The notes beneath the pieces are model-generated. The model saw nothing but the letters and a program-made list of their open reading frames with translations, did no database searches and had not been told where the DNA came from. DNA of 64,000 nt from Solenopsis invicta (Eukaryota > Arthropoda > Insecta > Hymenoptera > Formicidae). Shown here piece by piece: positions 1 through 12,881 of the stretch (within the stretch, counting starts at the first letter, position 1; every line of letters begins with the position of its first letter). The DNA is taken from NCBI RefSeq assembly GCF_016802725.1, contig NC_052679.1, positions 17,787,635-17,851,634 of the forward strand, in the 5' to 3' direction. Both the position numbers and the translations under genes were made by a program.

Positions 1-528
1 AAACGGATCTCTTGGATGAACTTTTTGTCCTGATATACGCCGCGAAGTTATATACTGATTAGTCGGTTATAAATAACGCGCATTTCACTTAGCAAATGAT
101 AAATATTAAGTTGTCGAAGTTTAACAAAAGAAAAAATTTTGATTGGTACGTCGAATGATGTTGCAAATCGACGGTTTCTTGCCAGTCACAGTTACAATCG
201 GATGCGTGCGAGAGAAGGAAACGACAAACGACGTCCTGTATTGCTGAAGAACGTATCCTGAGGACGTCGTGCTTGGGGGTTCGGTGAAACCGCATATCGA
301 TTCATGTAAAACACGCCATTTGAAAGAAGGAGAGAAAGAAAGAAATGAACGAAAGAAAATTGCCGAGTATTGTTTTAATGCGTCCACGATGGAAACTTCA
401 CAGATGACTAAATCAACAAATCGATACCACGGTAGACCGATTGTAGAGCGGCGACGATGGCGGCGGATGGTCTAAGAATAATATTTCCGATTGGTCGTGC
501 CGGGCCAGTTTCGCGCGGCATGACATTC

Positions 529-581
529 CGCGCGCACGCGCGCGCTTGTGTGTGTACGTGCACGTGTGCGTGCGTGCATAC
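529..581. repeat. Alternating purine-pyrimidine tract (CG/TG)
   Basis: CGCGCGCACGCGCGCGC then TGTGTGTACGTGCACGTGTG and GTGCGTGC. Near-perfect purine-pyrimidine alternation over about 50 bp favours left-handed DNA under supercoiling. Confidence 0.8.
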
Positions 582-1459
582 AGCGATATAAAGCGGCGAA
601 GTGAGTCGTTTATCCTTACGGTCAAACCGGTGGAATGACTTTCTACGTGAACCCGCGTCTCCCCCGGGGAGAAACTGTCGAGTATAATGAAATTGTAATT
701 CCCGAGAAGAGACATTACAACTCCAATAATCGATCGCCGTCAGCGTGACGTAACGCGAGGCAACACCGAGCGATATGAAGTAACGATGTTGGTAATGCAA
801 CGTAATTTTCAAAACGGTAGCCCATCAGTCGACGCTGCGTCGGAGTTACGTTTATCATCATCGATGCAATAACTTACCGTTTGCGGTAAATCGGCTGAAA
901 ATGCATACACCGTCTATTAGAAATTACGTGTGTTCTCCCGAATTACGCCGTAATGCGACGTGAATCCCGTTAATAAAGTTAGCGTTGATCTTCAGCCAAT
1001 AGACATTAGAGTAATCGCTACGCAAACGAGGGACACGTGTTCGATATTACTAGCTATTTCGATATTCGGTTGTACATTAGTAAATAGGTGCCTTGATGAA
1101 ATTGTCATCGCGCAGGTGAAGAGTTCAGAGGTCGCGGGCGGCCGAATTATCCCAAAACATTTCGCGTCTCCTCCACTTGTTTATCTTCCCCGATTCGGTC
1201 GAGGCCGAATGCGGCAACGCATGCACGCACCGCCTTATTCGCACTGCTGGCCTTAGTGCGCTCGCCCCGCGCCTCTCGCTCGTGCGTGTGCGTACGTACA
1301 TGCGTGCATGTTGCATCGCGTCGTACATACGTGACGAGCAGCGTGTCTCCGCTCTCCTCTCGTGCGTTTCGTCTCGCGAGGGACGGGAATAGAATCGAAA
1401 CCGGCTGCAACCGATATAGGCGCACACGGTTCGTCCGATGGTTTTTCTCTCCCTTTCTT

Positions 1460-1483
1460 TTCTCTCTCTCTCTCTCTCTCTCT
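1460..1483. repeat. (TC)n microsatellite
   Basis: About 12 TC units in a pyrimidine-rich stretch of CpG-rich DNA. Confidence 0.9.
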
Positions 1484-2898
1484 TTTTCCTTCTGTTTTAA
1501 GTCGTCGAAGCGTTCGAGACGAGTCCCAGCGAGCGAAGTGGCCGAACGAGAGTCATCCTCTACGAAGAAGTAGCGGCGCGACGCGGCGACGGCGAGACAC
1601 GCCGATTCTCGGCGTCAAACGGGCCGGATCCGCCTCGCCGCTTTCTCCCTATTGTCGATTGTGCAATGCCGATGGGTTAAATCGTCCTTAAGAACCGCGC
1701 ATCACGACGGCGACGGAGGCACGAGAATTGCCGCGGTATCCCAAGCGAAACGCTCTTTAATTTATCGTAAACGAAGTCGGAACTCGTCGCGCCGACTTCG
1801 TCGAATTCTCAACACTCGGTCCATTCTAATTGCAGCTGTTTCGCATAGCGTACGTATCATTACGCCTTATTAAGCCTGATTATCAGCGTAATTGAATTGT
1901 TGACAGCTGTTAGTAGAGTATACGCGATCTTAAAACCGGTTTTTTTTTTCTTTTTAACTCGCGAAATGATAGCGCTATGAGAATTATAATGTCTTCCGCG
2001 CCGCATACGCGGCTCCCTTTGATACTTTACATGATCGGAGGGGGGAAATGCGCAGTTAACAAACACCGATTCTAAACCGCTAAAGTATCAGAAATTGCGG
2101 ATTAGAGAGACAGGTACGGGCATTTAACCAATCGCGTATGTACATATCTCTCTCCTCGGCTACTCCTCGATAAGGCTCGGTTACTAATCACCAGTATTAT
2201 ATTGTGTTTTATTTGCCTCGGCGCGCCGATTACGGTATAATCGCCTATACGGCATCGCGTGCACCGCCGTATTACTATTAATTGCCAATCATTCCGGTGC
2301 CTTCCGCGGGCTTAATACGCGGCTCGTTGAAATAGCGGTCTGAACTTTGGTGGCAGCCGCGACGCATCGAGCTTCTCTTGTGTGTACATTAGGCCGTAGA
2401 TCGCGATTACTGACGCAACCTGTTATTTTCGCGAAATCTCTCATACGGAGAAACATACGCGCGAGACCGGTCGTATGGGCGCCTCTGCGTGTATGGGTGC
2501 TTTTAAGATTCCAAGCTTCCCTCGCCGGAGCGAGGAGCGAGAGAGCCGTGCGGGCTTCTCTCGAGCACGAAACACGGGTGTGCTGCTGTGGGCCGCTCGT
2601 TCAGTCTCAATACCGTCAGCACACGAACCGTGTCGCTCCGATTTTCTATCCGTGAATCGATGATGCACTCCGCTGACATTTCCCGTACCGTGGCGTGATG
2701 GCTCGAGCGCGCGTGTCTTTCGCACGTCTTCATTCTCTCGCGGCGCGAATTATCGCGCCGCGTTCGCTGCCACCTGCATAATTCATCACGGTGCAAACTC
2801 GACGCGGAAATTATAATGACACGCGATTTGACAGTACAATCGACGCGAGCGTCGACGGTGTAAAAAGCTCGCTAACTGCCTTCGCTGCGCGTAAAGGC

Positions 2899-2923
2899 GC
2901 TGCGGAGAACCGCAGCAGCGGTT
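2899..2923. other. Two overlapping, mutually exclusive GC hairpins
   Basis: GCTGCGG-AGAA-CCGCAGC (2899-2916) and AACCGC-AGCA-GCGGTT (2908-2923) share the same CCGCAGC bases, so only one can form at a time. A GTGAGT sits just downstream at 2935. No coding exon is evident. Confidence 0.4.
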
Positions 2924-4489
2924 CCCCATCGACAGTGAGTCACGTTTTTGCGTTTAACGTTTGATTGAATCAGAAAGAGAGAGATACCGAGATTGGTGTT
3001 CCGTGACTTGTCACAGTTTCTATTAGAACGTTACTAATTCCGCGTACACGCGTGATCACACGTTATTATTAAAACGTTGCGTTTCGCCGAACGCAATTTT
3101 TCAGCTCCTCGAAATCCCCATTTCGGCGGAGTTATATCTTTAATCTTGTTTTCTCGGCGACGAACGTGACGTGAACTTGACCGCGATATGGCTAACACAC
3201 TTCGATAACGTCGAGCAACATCCGTTTTATCCATAAAACTTGTTCAAAAGTCACGATAGGCATAGGTCGTTCGTTTCGACGAAAGCAGTCTGCAGACAGA
3301 TATGAAGCCGAGATGAAAGGACAGCACTTACGTACCCTACGCCGTCGCGATTTTACGTAAGGCGTCTTCTCGCAATAATAGCCGAATTACGTAAGGTGGC
3401 AGGGCGGCGGACCGCGTGTGCGATGACAATAATAGCCACTTTTTCGCGAAACTAACCGCCGGCGCGTGATGTACTCGCGCAGCGGCCGTTCCCTCGTTCA
3501 GAGGTTAACAATCTTAAATCATGTAACTCTACCGCACGATCGTTGCCGTACGCAAATGCTGAAAGCGATAACGATTGCCACTTACAATGCAGCAGCAGGC
3601 AAAAGCAGTAGCCGCAGCCACCATCGGTGACGCGGCGCGGCGGTACCACTCTTCTCATGTTCTTCGCTTCTTGTCATTTCGCGCCGCTATTATTCACTTT
3701 TACGTCTTCCCTTTCTCCCTACGCGTTAACGAGAGATTTTCTCGTTTCCTCGTTTTTGCGCCCCCCCCCACTCTTCTTTTTTTTATTCTGAATCTTTTTC
3801 TTCTGAAATGACCAGTTTGTTAAATCGCAATCTCAACTAACTTGATGATATCGCGTTTGCGAATGTTACTTGTTTTTTTTTTTCTTTCTTGTTTTGTTTC
3901 ATATTTATTGTGCGTTGCGGATTGTCTTCTGTTTTTAGAAGTAGTTTCTCCAGAGCGTAATAAACTCTTCTTTTCTCTTTTATCCCCTTTCTCCTTCGCG
4001 CGTCCGTCTTACCGATTCGAGCTCCCGCGCGTGAAGACTTCGACGTTGTCGTTGTTACTATTTTTAGTCGCTTGGTCTCATCTTTTCTTTCCACGTACCT
4101 TTCCGGCCAACCAAGTTCCTGCGCCGTTTCCTTTCTTAGTCACGCTTACTCGACGATGTTATGTTTTCGTCGATTCAGCCGAATTGCTCGGCGTACGAAA
4201 TTTTTAGCGGTAGAGGACGTTGATTGGGATAACGTATCCAAAAGAGTGTGGTCAGTACGGAGGATTAAATCTAAATTTATAATGCTTAAGTTCCACTATC
4301 GATTCATGCGATTATCTCTATACTGTTAAAGTCTATTTTACCCGGAGGTACGTGACATTTGCTATTTGATATCGTGCGTCGAGTCATTATGACTGTCACG
4401 ACATTGACTGCATATCGAGATAGCATCTTTTCTAAAAAAAAAAAAAATTGATAGCGAAACTTACAGTTATCGAAGAATGATACTTCATG

Positions 4490-4925
4490 TATTCAAGGAT
4501 GTATGGGTCATATCTCAAAACATGATTAAAAAAAAAAATATATATATATATAAATTTTTTATAGAATATTTTAATATCTGTGTAAAATTGAAGTACAATT
4601 CACTTATTGCTTTAAAAGTTATTTAATTTTGTTTACACTTGACTCTTATGTAAAATCGCATTTTGTAATGCTTATTTGTAAATTTGATGGGGAAGAGTAG
4701 CATTGCCAATTAAATCAAAATTTTTACACACATTAATAAAACTTTAATAAATATTTGTGCGAAAATTTATTTAGAGATTCACTTACTCGTTTAAAAATTA
4801 TTTATTTAAAACTGCTGCAAAGTATAGTAATTTTCACTGCAAAAACTCGGAATCAAATTTTTTGTTTTTTTCTTTGTAGCTAGTTTCAAAGTCGAAATTC
4901 AGATATTTTGCGACCAAAATTTTTT
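4490..4925 (+). repeat. Family C interspersed repeat, plus-orientation copy
   Basis: Blocks in order are CATATCTCAAAACATGATTA, TCTGTGTAAAATTGAAGTAC, TTAAAAGTTATTTAATTTTG, GGGGAAGAGTAGCATTGCC, TTTAAAACTGCTGCAAAGTA and TTTCTTTGTAGCTAGTTTC. The same blocks appear inverted at 55030-55710. It has no terminal inverted repeats that I can see and no coding frame, so its class is unknown. Confidence 0.5.
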
Positions 4926-5679
4926 GTGTTGTTGATAAGGAGAAAAAGAATGTATTGTTGATTAGGAGAAAAAGAAGTAAATTTAGAGATGCCTTCAGTT
5001 AATTAAATTTCGATAACTTTTAGCTCGTATAGACAAATCATCCTTGAAACAAAAACTTCTCTACAGAAATTCTTTATTCAGGTGTCTTTTCCGATAATAA
5101 AATTTTCAGTAAAAGTATTAGGTATAAGGCTCAAAACAAGCATCTTTTGAGATTGAAATACGAGATAGCATGAGCAATTATTCTTGATTTTATTGAAGAA
5201 TTCCTTAAAAGCCGTTGATAATGATATTTCTCAAATGCTACACGGAATTCCAGGGAAATCTATCTCGAAAAAAAATCAAAATTTTCAAATTTTTACACAA
5301 CATTTTCTCCATATTTATTACCAGTATACATGTCATTCTGTACATTTCAAGTTCCCCGAAGTTCTTCGCACTCCCACGTAGCCGTAGTCGCGTTATCGCG
5401 ATATTTGTCACGCGAAGATTTAATGGTCGCATAAAGTGAGGCATCGAAACCGCGTTCCATCTGATCGCGAAGTCCTCGAGCGTTATGCGATTGCAAGAAC
5501 GCGACGCACCTTGAGCGTGCGGCGAATGGGCGTGGAGATTTCCTCTCTTTCCTAATCGCCGTTGCAAAGTCGCAACAAAACGAAATTGCGTCGCGTACGT
5601 TTAAGGCCATGTACAAATCAGCCGTAAAAGGAAACGCTGTGAAACTCTTGCCGTCCGTCGTCCGTAGGGAAACTCATCG

Positions 5680-5681
<2 letters not shown>

Positions 5682-5720
<39 letters not shown>
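5682..5720. repeat. (TC)n microsatellite
   Basis: An uninterrupted run of about 19 TC units. Confidence 0.95.
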
Positions 5721-5722
<2 letters not shown>

Positions 5723-6162
5723 GGTTTAATTCCATTCGCCGATTATGCGAATTGCGAGACGACGTCGTACGCTCGCAAGTTTCAAAGTCTGACCGTTCGA
5801 ATTTCGGAGCCTTTGCCCATTGCATCGCGCGTTCGTAATCCTATTGTGACTCGATTGTGGCGAGCACAACCGACGTAATCCCATTCTGAGTTCCTGCAAT
5901 CCGGCGTGGGCTTATGGGATCTGGATGAAATTTCGAATTCGGCTTTGGACGACGAAGCGCGCGCGGCGTTTACGCAAACGAGTCCTTCCGGATATCGTTT
6001 CTTGGTCCTTTCGCGAACAATACGACCGCACACGCCTGGATAATCATTAAAGCAGGCTTAATCGCCAATACGTATGCGCGACAATTAAGAAACTATGCCG
6101 GCTATGCAATTATGCGACCGCACGTGCTTCCGCCTATAGATTTCACCACGCCGTATACTGAA

Positions 6163-6330
6163 AAATTCGGTAACAGCTAGCAAACATAATAATACAGCCA
6201 ACCATTTCATAATACTAATTAAATTTAGAAAAGTAAAATTATTTTTTATTACCTTAACCGAATATTTTATTGGGTGTTATTTCACTCAACGTTTAGTAAT
6301 TATTATTATTATACTCTTCTTTTTATGAAA
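6163..6330. mobile_element. Degraded copy of the 40536/43226 foldback family
   Basis: The stretch AAGTAAAATTATTTTTTATT and the following ACCTTAACCGAATATTTTAT and TTCACTCAACGTTTAGTAA parallel the right arm of the 43226-43504 element in the same order. The left arm (CAGCTAGCAAACATAATAAT) is weaker. Termini are not clear. Confidence 0.4.
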
Positions 6331-9300
6331 GATAAATCGAAAGAGTTTACTTCAATTTTGAGCACATATATTTGCGTCGTTGCATCACGACGAATATTTC
6401 TCTAATTGTTTCCATTGAATGCATCCTATGTGTTTGTGTTTATTTAAAATCGAATCTTGTGAAGCTTAATTAAATGCGAATACAAACTATTATTTTCTTC
6501 CGTTATTCAAATCCAAAAAAATTAGGAAATTCTGGACAAAAGGATGAATTTTAATATGTGCATAATTTGAGCGTTACAATATATTTATTTCAATTTGCTG
6601 ATAAAATTAACTTTCACGTTCTAGCTAAAAGAATCAACGGAAAAGTGTAGAGAAAAAGCGTGGAAAAAAAAGCGTTTTATTCAGCGTGCCATTTTATTTT
6701 ATTATATCACGGTTTTACTTTTACTTTTTATGGATCGTGACACTGGAATAAACTTGGGCATTATTTTCGTATAAAAAGGATCGTGTGTAGCTTCATGTCG
6801 AAGCTTTAACGTCGCGTTTACAGTTTTAAAAAGTCATTACCGAGTTTCGTATCTGCCGACGTAAAACGCTGGGGATGCTATTTCCACTGGTAAGTTCGCG
6901 ATTTCAATTCAGTAAAAAATTCGCATCGCGGACATACACATCGCGATGGCAATCAACGGCGGCCTTTTACTCGCTTAATATGCAAGCAATACGGGACGCC
7001 GCGCCGCGCTGTTGTCGCATAGAAAGTGTAGAGAACGTTTTCAAGAGCGACGTATGAATATTAAAAAAGAAATTAATTGCTATCTGCCGGCGAATGTCTC
7101 AGAATGGATACTTCTCTCTCCGTGTCTTCGTGCTTCTTCCGTCTTCGCTGCCAATGACGATGATGCTATCGTGCGGTTATCAACGATCGCTTGATCGTCC
7201 CGCGCCGAGAATTGTGCGATGCAATACGATGCGATGCGCTATTCTAACGCCACGCCGTTCTTTCCATCGATAATAAACGCAGCGGTTAACGGCAGCGGTA
7301 GCTGCGTAATGAAATAATAGTTTCATCGCGTCAGGCTCGCCTTTCATCGAAAGTTCTCTCGGTAACTCCTGTTTCGAAAGAGGCACGCGTCGATCCTTAT
7401 CGGGTTTGCGATACAAAAATGTAAGCTGTTGTAATGCGCGATGTATTTCCTATCAGAGTAGTCCTCATCTCAAGTAAAAACAAGATCTATTTAAATTGAA
7501 ATCTACGAGTAATATGAATAAAAAATCTTGTTCATTAATATCATTATAAAAGTGAAAAAAAGATAGAGAAGAAAATAATCGTGTCACGAATAACATAAAG
7601 GCAGCTGTAAAATACTTTTGCATGTTATATTTAAATCACGATTATCTCATTTTTCTGTTCATGTGAGAGAGTTAATAAATCTTTTATAGAATTATCTTAA
7701 TCATTATAATGATGGAATAATATTAAGTTGAAACGATTTCTTGATCGATTTTCCATTTTGCTTTTTTTTTTATTCCAATAATGGAGAAGATAAAATTAAA
7801 TGCATAACGAGAGAAACGCGAGTTGAAACGCAAAAAAAAATTTAAACTGCCTTCCGGTCATTAAGTACTATTTCAATTTATTGCACTTTGTATAAAACCC
7901 TCTTCCGTATCCATTTCAATGATTGGCGTAGCATGCAGCAGCGTGTATCATGCATTGACCATATGTAACGCGGCTAAATGGGTCAATATGCACATCCGTA
8001 TATCGTAGTTATGACACTGATGACTGCCTAATTGAATGAACTATGATCCACCGGGTGTCTTCAGATTTAATAACCCAATATTGAGCATGCCATTGTGTCC
8101 TAAACAGGCCTGTATCGAATTAGCCTTTTTGTCGTTCAAGACGCAACGCTCCTATATGCATCTTATACTCGCTGTATTTAAGCAGTTTGACAAAAGCCGA
8201 ATCAACTGAATGAAAAAAGGCGAATCATATTACAGACCGCTGTGCTGCAGCATTGCACATGTCTTACGATATATACGAGCAGAACTATACGTACGAGTAT
8301 ATAACCATCATGCGATTACTTTGGACAAGAAATTTTGTTCACTCGTTGTTAGATTTTGTTTCTTATTTTTTAAAATTTTATTTATCTAATTACTGAATAA
8401 CTAATTTTTTTTCATTAGACGATTGGATAGTTGCTCGCTATTCGCAGGTAACGTTCGCGAAATTCACTACCGGCGTTACACTGAACTTGCACGTTATATA
8501 AGGGGACATATTATCGGCGATCGCGGGAAGAATCAATTAACCGGCCCGGCAAAAACCCGGCGCGACGACTTTCGTTGCGTGCCAACGAAACAAAAAGTAT
8601 ACGAAAGTACGCACGAAAGTAAGGTCACTTTCGGCGGTCGCGGGCAACACACTCGGCCGGCCGGAGAAGTAGTCCGTCGCGGGCCGCGTTTGGAACCAGA
8701 GGTGGATTTCTAACACTTTCACCGGACGCGACCGTCGATTCGTTTGACAGATCCAGATTCTATTACGACACGCTTCGCGGACTTAATCCGATTTCTGACC
8801 GTTCAACCCCGGAATGATTTATGGCCGTCCGTCATCCTCGCCGTTGCTTGCATTTCACCAAAGTGCGCTCTATTGCGCATCTCATTCTACTTAATTCCAT
8901 TTTATTTAATTGGCTTAATCTGAAAAGAGGAGGCACGACCACTCTCCATTGAGAATTGCATAAAAATAAGTCTGCGCAAAATCTTACTTATTTGCGTTTT
9001 ATTTTACTTTGCTTTACGTTCTTGTGCCAGATAAAATTCGACCGGTATTACGTTGCGCGCAAAGGCGTTGCTTCGTCGAAAGCTTCGCTCCAAGGTTAAT
9101 AACTCGGCTTCCAGTCACTACGGAGATTGTGATTACGACATTATCCCATAAGCGGCCAAATGTTTTCAGACGTCGTCCCCGCGACGCCTCGGGCCAATGG
9201 CGATCGATATCAGTCAGCGTCGGCCATCATCGGCCGGCACATTCCGGTACGCGAATATTTACTGTCTCGCGATACCTAGCATTAATAGCGAATTACAGAA

Positions 9301-11084
9301 CACGCCGGGCCGCGCGCCGCGTGCTGGCACGTGTGACCGCCGCGGTGTGCCTCGGCGTCGTTCGAAAGTCGCGCACAACACCTGAATCATCCGCTCCCCG
9401 CGAACGATTGATTTCTTAACCGCGCGTCGACGCTTCGAAGGCAGGCCTTTCTTCGAGCAGTCGATCGATCAAACTTGCTGGAATCCACTAACGACCAGCG
9501 TGATAACATCTTTCCGGTTGACGGTTCTCTCGTCGCCTCGCGCTTTTATTTACCTCTTTCCGCAGATCTACATAATTAATTTACATTACTATCAATTTAA
9601 TTTGCGCCCGATGGCAATTGACAAGTTGTAAAAATAATCTCGCATCTTGGGGAAAATAAATTACTAGTTCGCTTTTTATGATCCTCAAGTTCAAGAATAA
9701 GAGTTAGAGCCGCTTCGAGATACGCGCGATCCCTCGAATGATGGAATATCTTTCTCTCGAGCGGCGAGGCTTCGGTCCCCGATCGGGGATCGCGCGAGCC
9801 AATTCGAAACCAGCACGGAGAGACCGGTTTCCATACGCGACGTTAATCGCTTTTGCGAACGCGAATTCCGGCCGGTGACTCGCGAACGTCGCCGCGGCAA
9901 TCCGACGCAACTATTACAAGGTTTCGAGACGGACCTTTGCCATCGCGCGTTGTAACGTGCACGCACGCTGCCAATGGCAGTCGCAACGCACGTCGCGGAG
10001 ACGTGCAATGCGCGTAACGAGATATGCGCGCGACCTTCGACCGGAATGTGGCATGGCACCGGACCGGACGTTCGCTATCGATCGCGTCGCATCGCGTCCG
10101 CGACAAACGGGCCTTATTAATCCGCGTCAACAACCATCGTTAGTGCCGCTAACTTCGTCCAGTGACGGACAAAGACGTCGCCGCGCCGCACCGGCTAACA
10201 AAACGCGCAGGGTTTCGTCGGTGGTTTACCTGCGGCCCAAGTTCCGCTGATTACATTCACCCTAAATGGCCCTGAGCCGTGTTTGAAGTCGTTACAAAGG
10301 GCGACGATTATATTGTCCGAGGCTCATTTCTGGACGAAGTATCACAGACGATAGTACGGAGTTACACGCGGTCATTACTACATTCGTGACTACTTGTTAT
10401 TTAGATAAACTATCGCCCGTGGAACGGGTATGGAAATTTGTGTAAGACGTGCTGTGGGAAGTGCGGTTAATTAAAATTCAAATTCATGACCGCGCGAAAT
10501 GTCGGCCCGAATCGTAAGTGCTGGCAATAAATTTAATTAACTCGGTATTAATTGAACTGATTAATACGGGACGCATTGAGGAAGTTATCGCTGCGAGGAG
10601 AAGTTTACACATTTTACGACATTAAAAATTTACTTTGACATTACGTTTGACAAGATTAATCGAATTATAACTTGATAATTTGCGATAAATTTGCATTTCG
10701 AAAAATGTATATCTGCAATTATTAAAATAGTGCACTCGAAAAAGTAGAGCCACAATTTTTTGCTACAAAAACTTGTGTAAATTAGATAAGTGATTAGCAA
10801 AATTGTGATATGTTTGGTAATTAATCAATCTAAATAACAGATAGAATATAAATATATCTATGTTTAAGAGAAATTTTCTCTGTGGCGTCTATTCGTGTTA
10901 AGGTCAATCTTGTTATAAAATTTGACTGTAAAATTGGCAATAAGACATAAATTTTCTACAAGGTATTGCTAAAACATTGATGAAATTTTATACGTAACAA
11001 ACAATATTTTATAAAAGATACAAAAAATATATATTTATTTAGTATAAGAAACACTATTTCAATTTAAATATCATTTTTTCTTAT

Positions 11085-11166
11085 TATAGAGTACCATAAG
11101 TAAATAGTTTATTAGTACTATTCGAATAAATATTTATTAAAACTTCGGAATTTTTATCTCAGTGTA
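11085..11166. mobile_element. Single arm of the 31873-32102 element family
   Basis: Read on the minus strand, it begins TACACTGAGATAAAAATTCC and runs into TTTTAATAAATATTTATTCG and ATAGTACTAAT, the same order as the left end of the 31873-32102 element. A matching second terminus was not found, so this is a partial or degraded copy within AT-rich DNA. Confidence 0.45.
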
Positions 11167-11189
11167 GAAATTTACATGCATCAGCAAAA

Positions 11190-11191
<2 letters not shown>

Positions 11192-11220
<29 letters not shown>
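11192..11220. repeat. Poly-T tract, 29 nt
   Basis: A pure T run, longest homopolymer in the window, 25 bp to the right of a repeat terminus. On the minus strand it is a poly-A tract, so it could also be a retroposon tail. Confidence 0.95.
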
Positions 11221-11705
11221 GAGTGTATAACTGTACATAATTTTTTCTTGAATCTATAGCAACTATAAATCCAATGTACTTTTACGCGCGAAGGATAATC
11301 ATTGAACGCTCATAACTCGCTTATGTGCGTGCATAGATTACAGCCGCGTGATTCAGATTTTTGATATCTCGCAATTTCCAGAATGAGGGGAACTGAATGC
11401 GAAGGGAGTTATTTCGAGAACGTGATTCGGGATGGTCGGAGCCGTGGGATTCCCGCGGCCGTCTATTCCGCGTTAAATAGACCACGTCGATGCACCGTTT
11501 AATCTTCGATCGGCTGCCAAAGTACCATCGGCGCATCGGTGCTGGCCTGCAGTCGCGGCGAACGGGCGTGCTCCAAAGAAAAACGGGGGTAGAGAAAATT
11601 CGATTGTCCGCGCGAACTCATTGTGACAAGCACGCCGAGTGAAAATTGATTACGGTGGAATTTCTGCCAACGCCTTTCTATTCCAGCGCCTGCGGATAAT
11701 ACCCC

Positions 11706-11750
11706 CGTCGTTGTCGTCGTCGTCATCGTCGTCGTCGTCGTCGTCGCCGC
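11706..11750. repeat. (GTC)n trinucleotide repeat
   Basis: About 14 GTC units with two imperfect ones; it accounts for the polythreonine seen if the minus strand is translated, so that frame is not evidence for a gene. Confidence 0.9.
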
Positions 11751-12826
11751 TAGTCTCGGATTAAAATCGTTCCGCCGAGCTGAGGAGCGCGTAGCGCGCT
11801 TGCGACAGAATAAAATTCCAACTGAAAAGATTCGCGAGATTATTTTTAGGAAAACGTTTTCGTACCCGTGACAATAACGAGTAAGAACTTTTGCCAAAGA
11901 GTTGGATTACTTCTTTCATAATTTTAATTACGTTCACAATTGTGAAATTTGATTTCACAATCGCCAGAAGACGTTGCGACGGATAATGCGTATTCATCGA
12001 CTCTATCGGAGTAAAAATTCATGGAACACATTGCACAGCTGGCGATACTTGACCGCCGTTTGAGAGAGCAAAAAAAATCGGGTCAGGAAATCTCTGTCAC
12101 TCCCTCCCCCTTTACTCGCCAATTATTAACTTCATTCGACAAATAGCGACGGACCGCAACAATAGACCATTGTATCCTTCGACCATTATACCCTTTGTTT
12201 TCTCCGTGCCAATGATCTCTCACCGCGCCGCGGCACCATCTCGGACACGAAGAAGACGAAGACGAGGAGAAAAGCGGAGAAAACTGCCGCGCGGCGAATC
12301 GACAAAGAGCGAGAGAGCGAGGGAACAATACAGGAACTGCCGCGGGATCATCCGAAGGAGGCCTGCCTGCCACGGCTCTCCTCGGCTAGCATCTGTCGTT
12401 ACTCGCCGCGAGTGCGCTATTACCGCACTTAGAACGCGCTGGTGCTGGCGCGGCTTTCAAGCACATGTCGGCCTTCGTTTGTCATCGTGACAGTTTACGG
12501 TGTTAGCCTCGCTCACTCGCTCGCTCGCTCGTTTGCAATTCGAACCTGCGGAACCCGGATCGCGTCCCGCGGATCTCCCGCGCGAATTCTCTCTTCCGTC
12601 TTCTTATCGCGCGCTCCTGCAACTCTCGCGCGTCATTGCCCTTTTTTTTTAACATTCCGCGTTTCATCGGCCACGTGCTTTCATCTTCCCGATGATATTT
12701 GTCTTTGGTCTTTTGTACACACCTTTCTCTCCTTCTCTCTCTCGCTCTCTCGTTCTCTCGAGGGAGAGAAATTCTTCTCGACGGCCAGCCTTGTTCGAAG
12801 CTCTCGATCTACCGCACGTGGCTTAC

Positions 12827-12881
12827 CTCTGCCCCGAGACTCGGTGCCGAGAATAACCGTTGAGATCTGACCGTTTGACAT
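12827..12881 (-). CDS. Weak candidate first coding exon on the minus strand
   Basis: Read on the minus strand, an ATG in good context (GCGAAATGTC) opens a frame MSNGQISTVILGTESRGR. It reaches a strong donor, GGCAGAG|GTAAGCC, after 55 nt (18 codons plus one base, phase 1). The frame continues open past the donor into arginine- and glutamate-rich sequence from a GA-rich tract, so the exon edge rests on the donor alone. No domain or relative is recognised. A short frame, one donor and no acceptor to test make this only suggestive. Confidence 0.15.

Larger units (their letters stand above)
1..4330. other. CpG-rich non-coding DNA
   Basis: No supported gene. Open frames here are short and arginine- and serine-rich, as expected from stop-poor CpG-rich sequence. 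Contents are the alternating CG/TG tract, one (TC)n run, the overlapping hairpins near 2900 and pyrimidine-rich stretches at 3680-4120. Confidence 0.6.
4926..8420. other. Non-coding, mostly AT-rich
   Basis: No supported gene. It has a CpG-rich island at 5341-6160 containing a (TC)n run, a degraded foldback at 6163-6330, AT-rich sequence to about 7890, and a less repetitive stretch at 7890-8300 with paired TTGACCATATG/GGGTCAATATGCAC motifs. Confidence 0.55.

Noticed and set aside
6875..6900. ATG plus five codons before CACTG|GTAAGT
   Set aside because: A five-codon coding stretch with a donor is too short to separate from chance without transcript data.
9164..9384. Acceptor-like TGTTTTCAG followed by an open frame
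   Set aside because: No good donor ends the frame, the translated sequence is Arg/Pro-rich, and the upstream sequence lacks a pyrimidine tract beyond TTTTC.
10233..10330. Minus-strand open stretch ending at GCCGCAG|GTAAAC
   Set aside because: The donor is reasonable, but no acceptor with a pyrimidine tract exists upstream and a stop limits the frame to about 30 codons.
11499..11897. 132-codon minus-strand frame with a polythreonine run
   Set aside because: The Thr run is the (GTC)n repeat at 11706-11750; the rest has chance-like composition.
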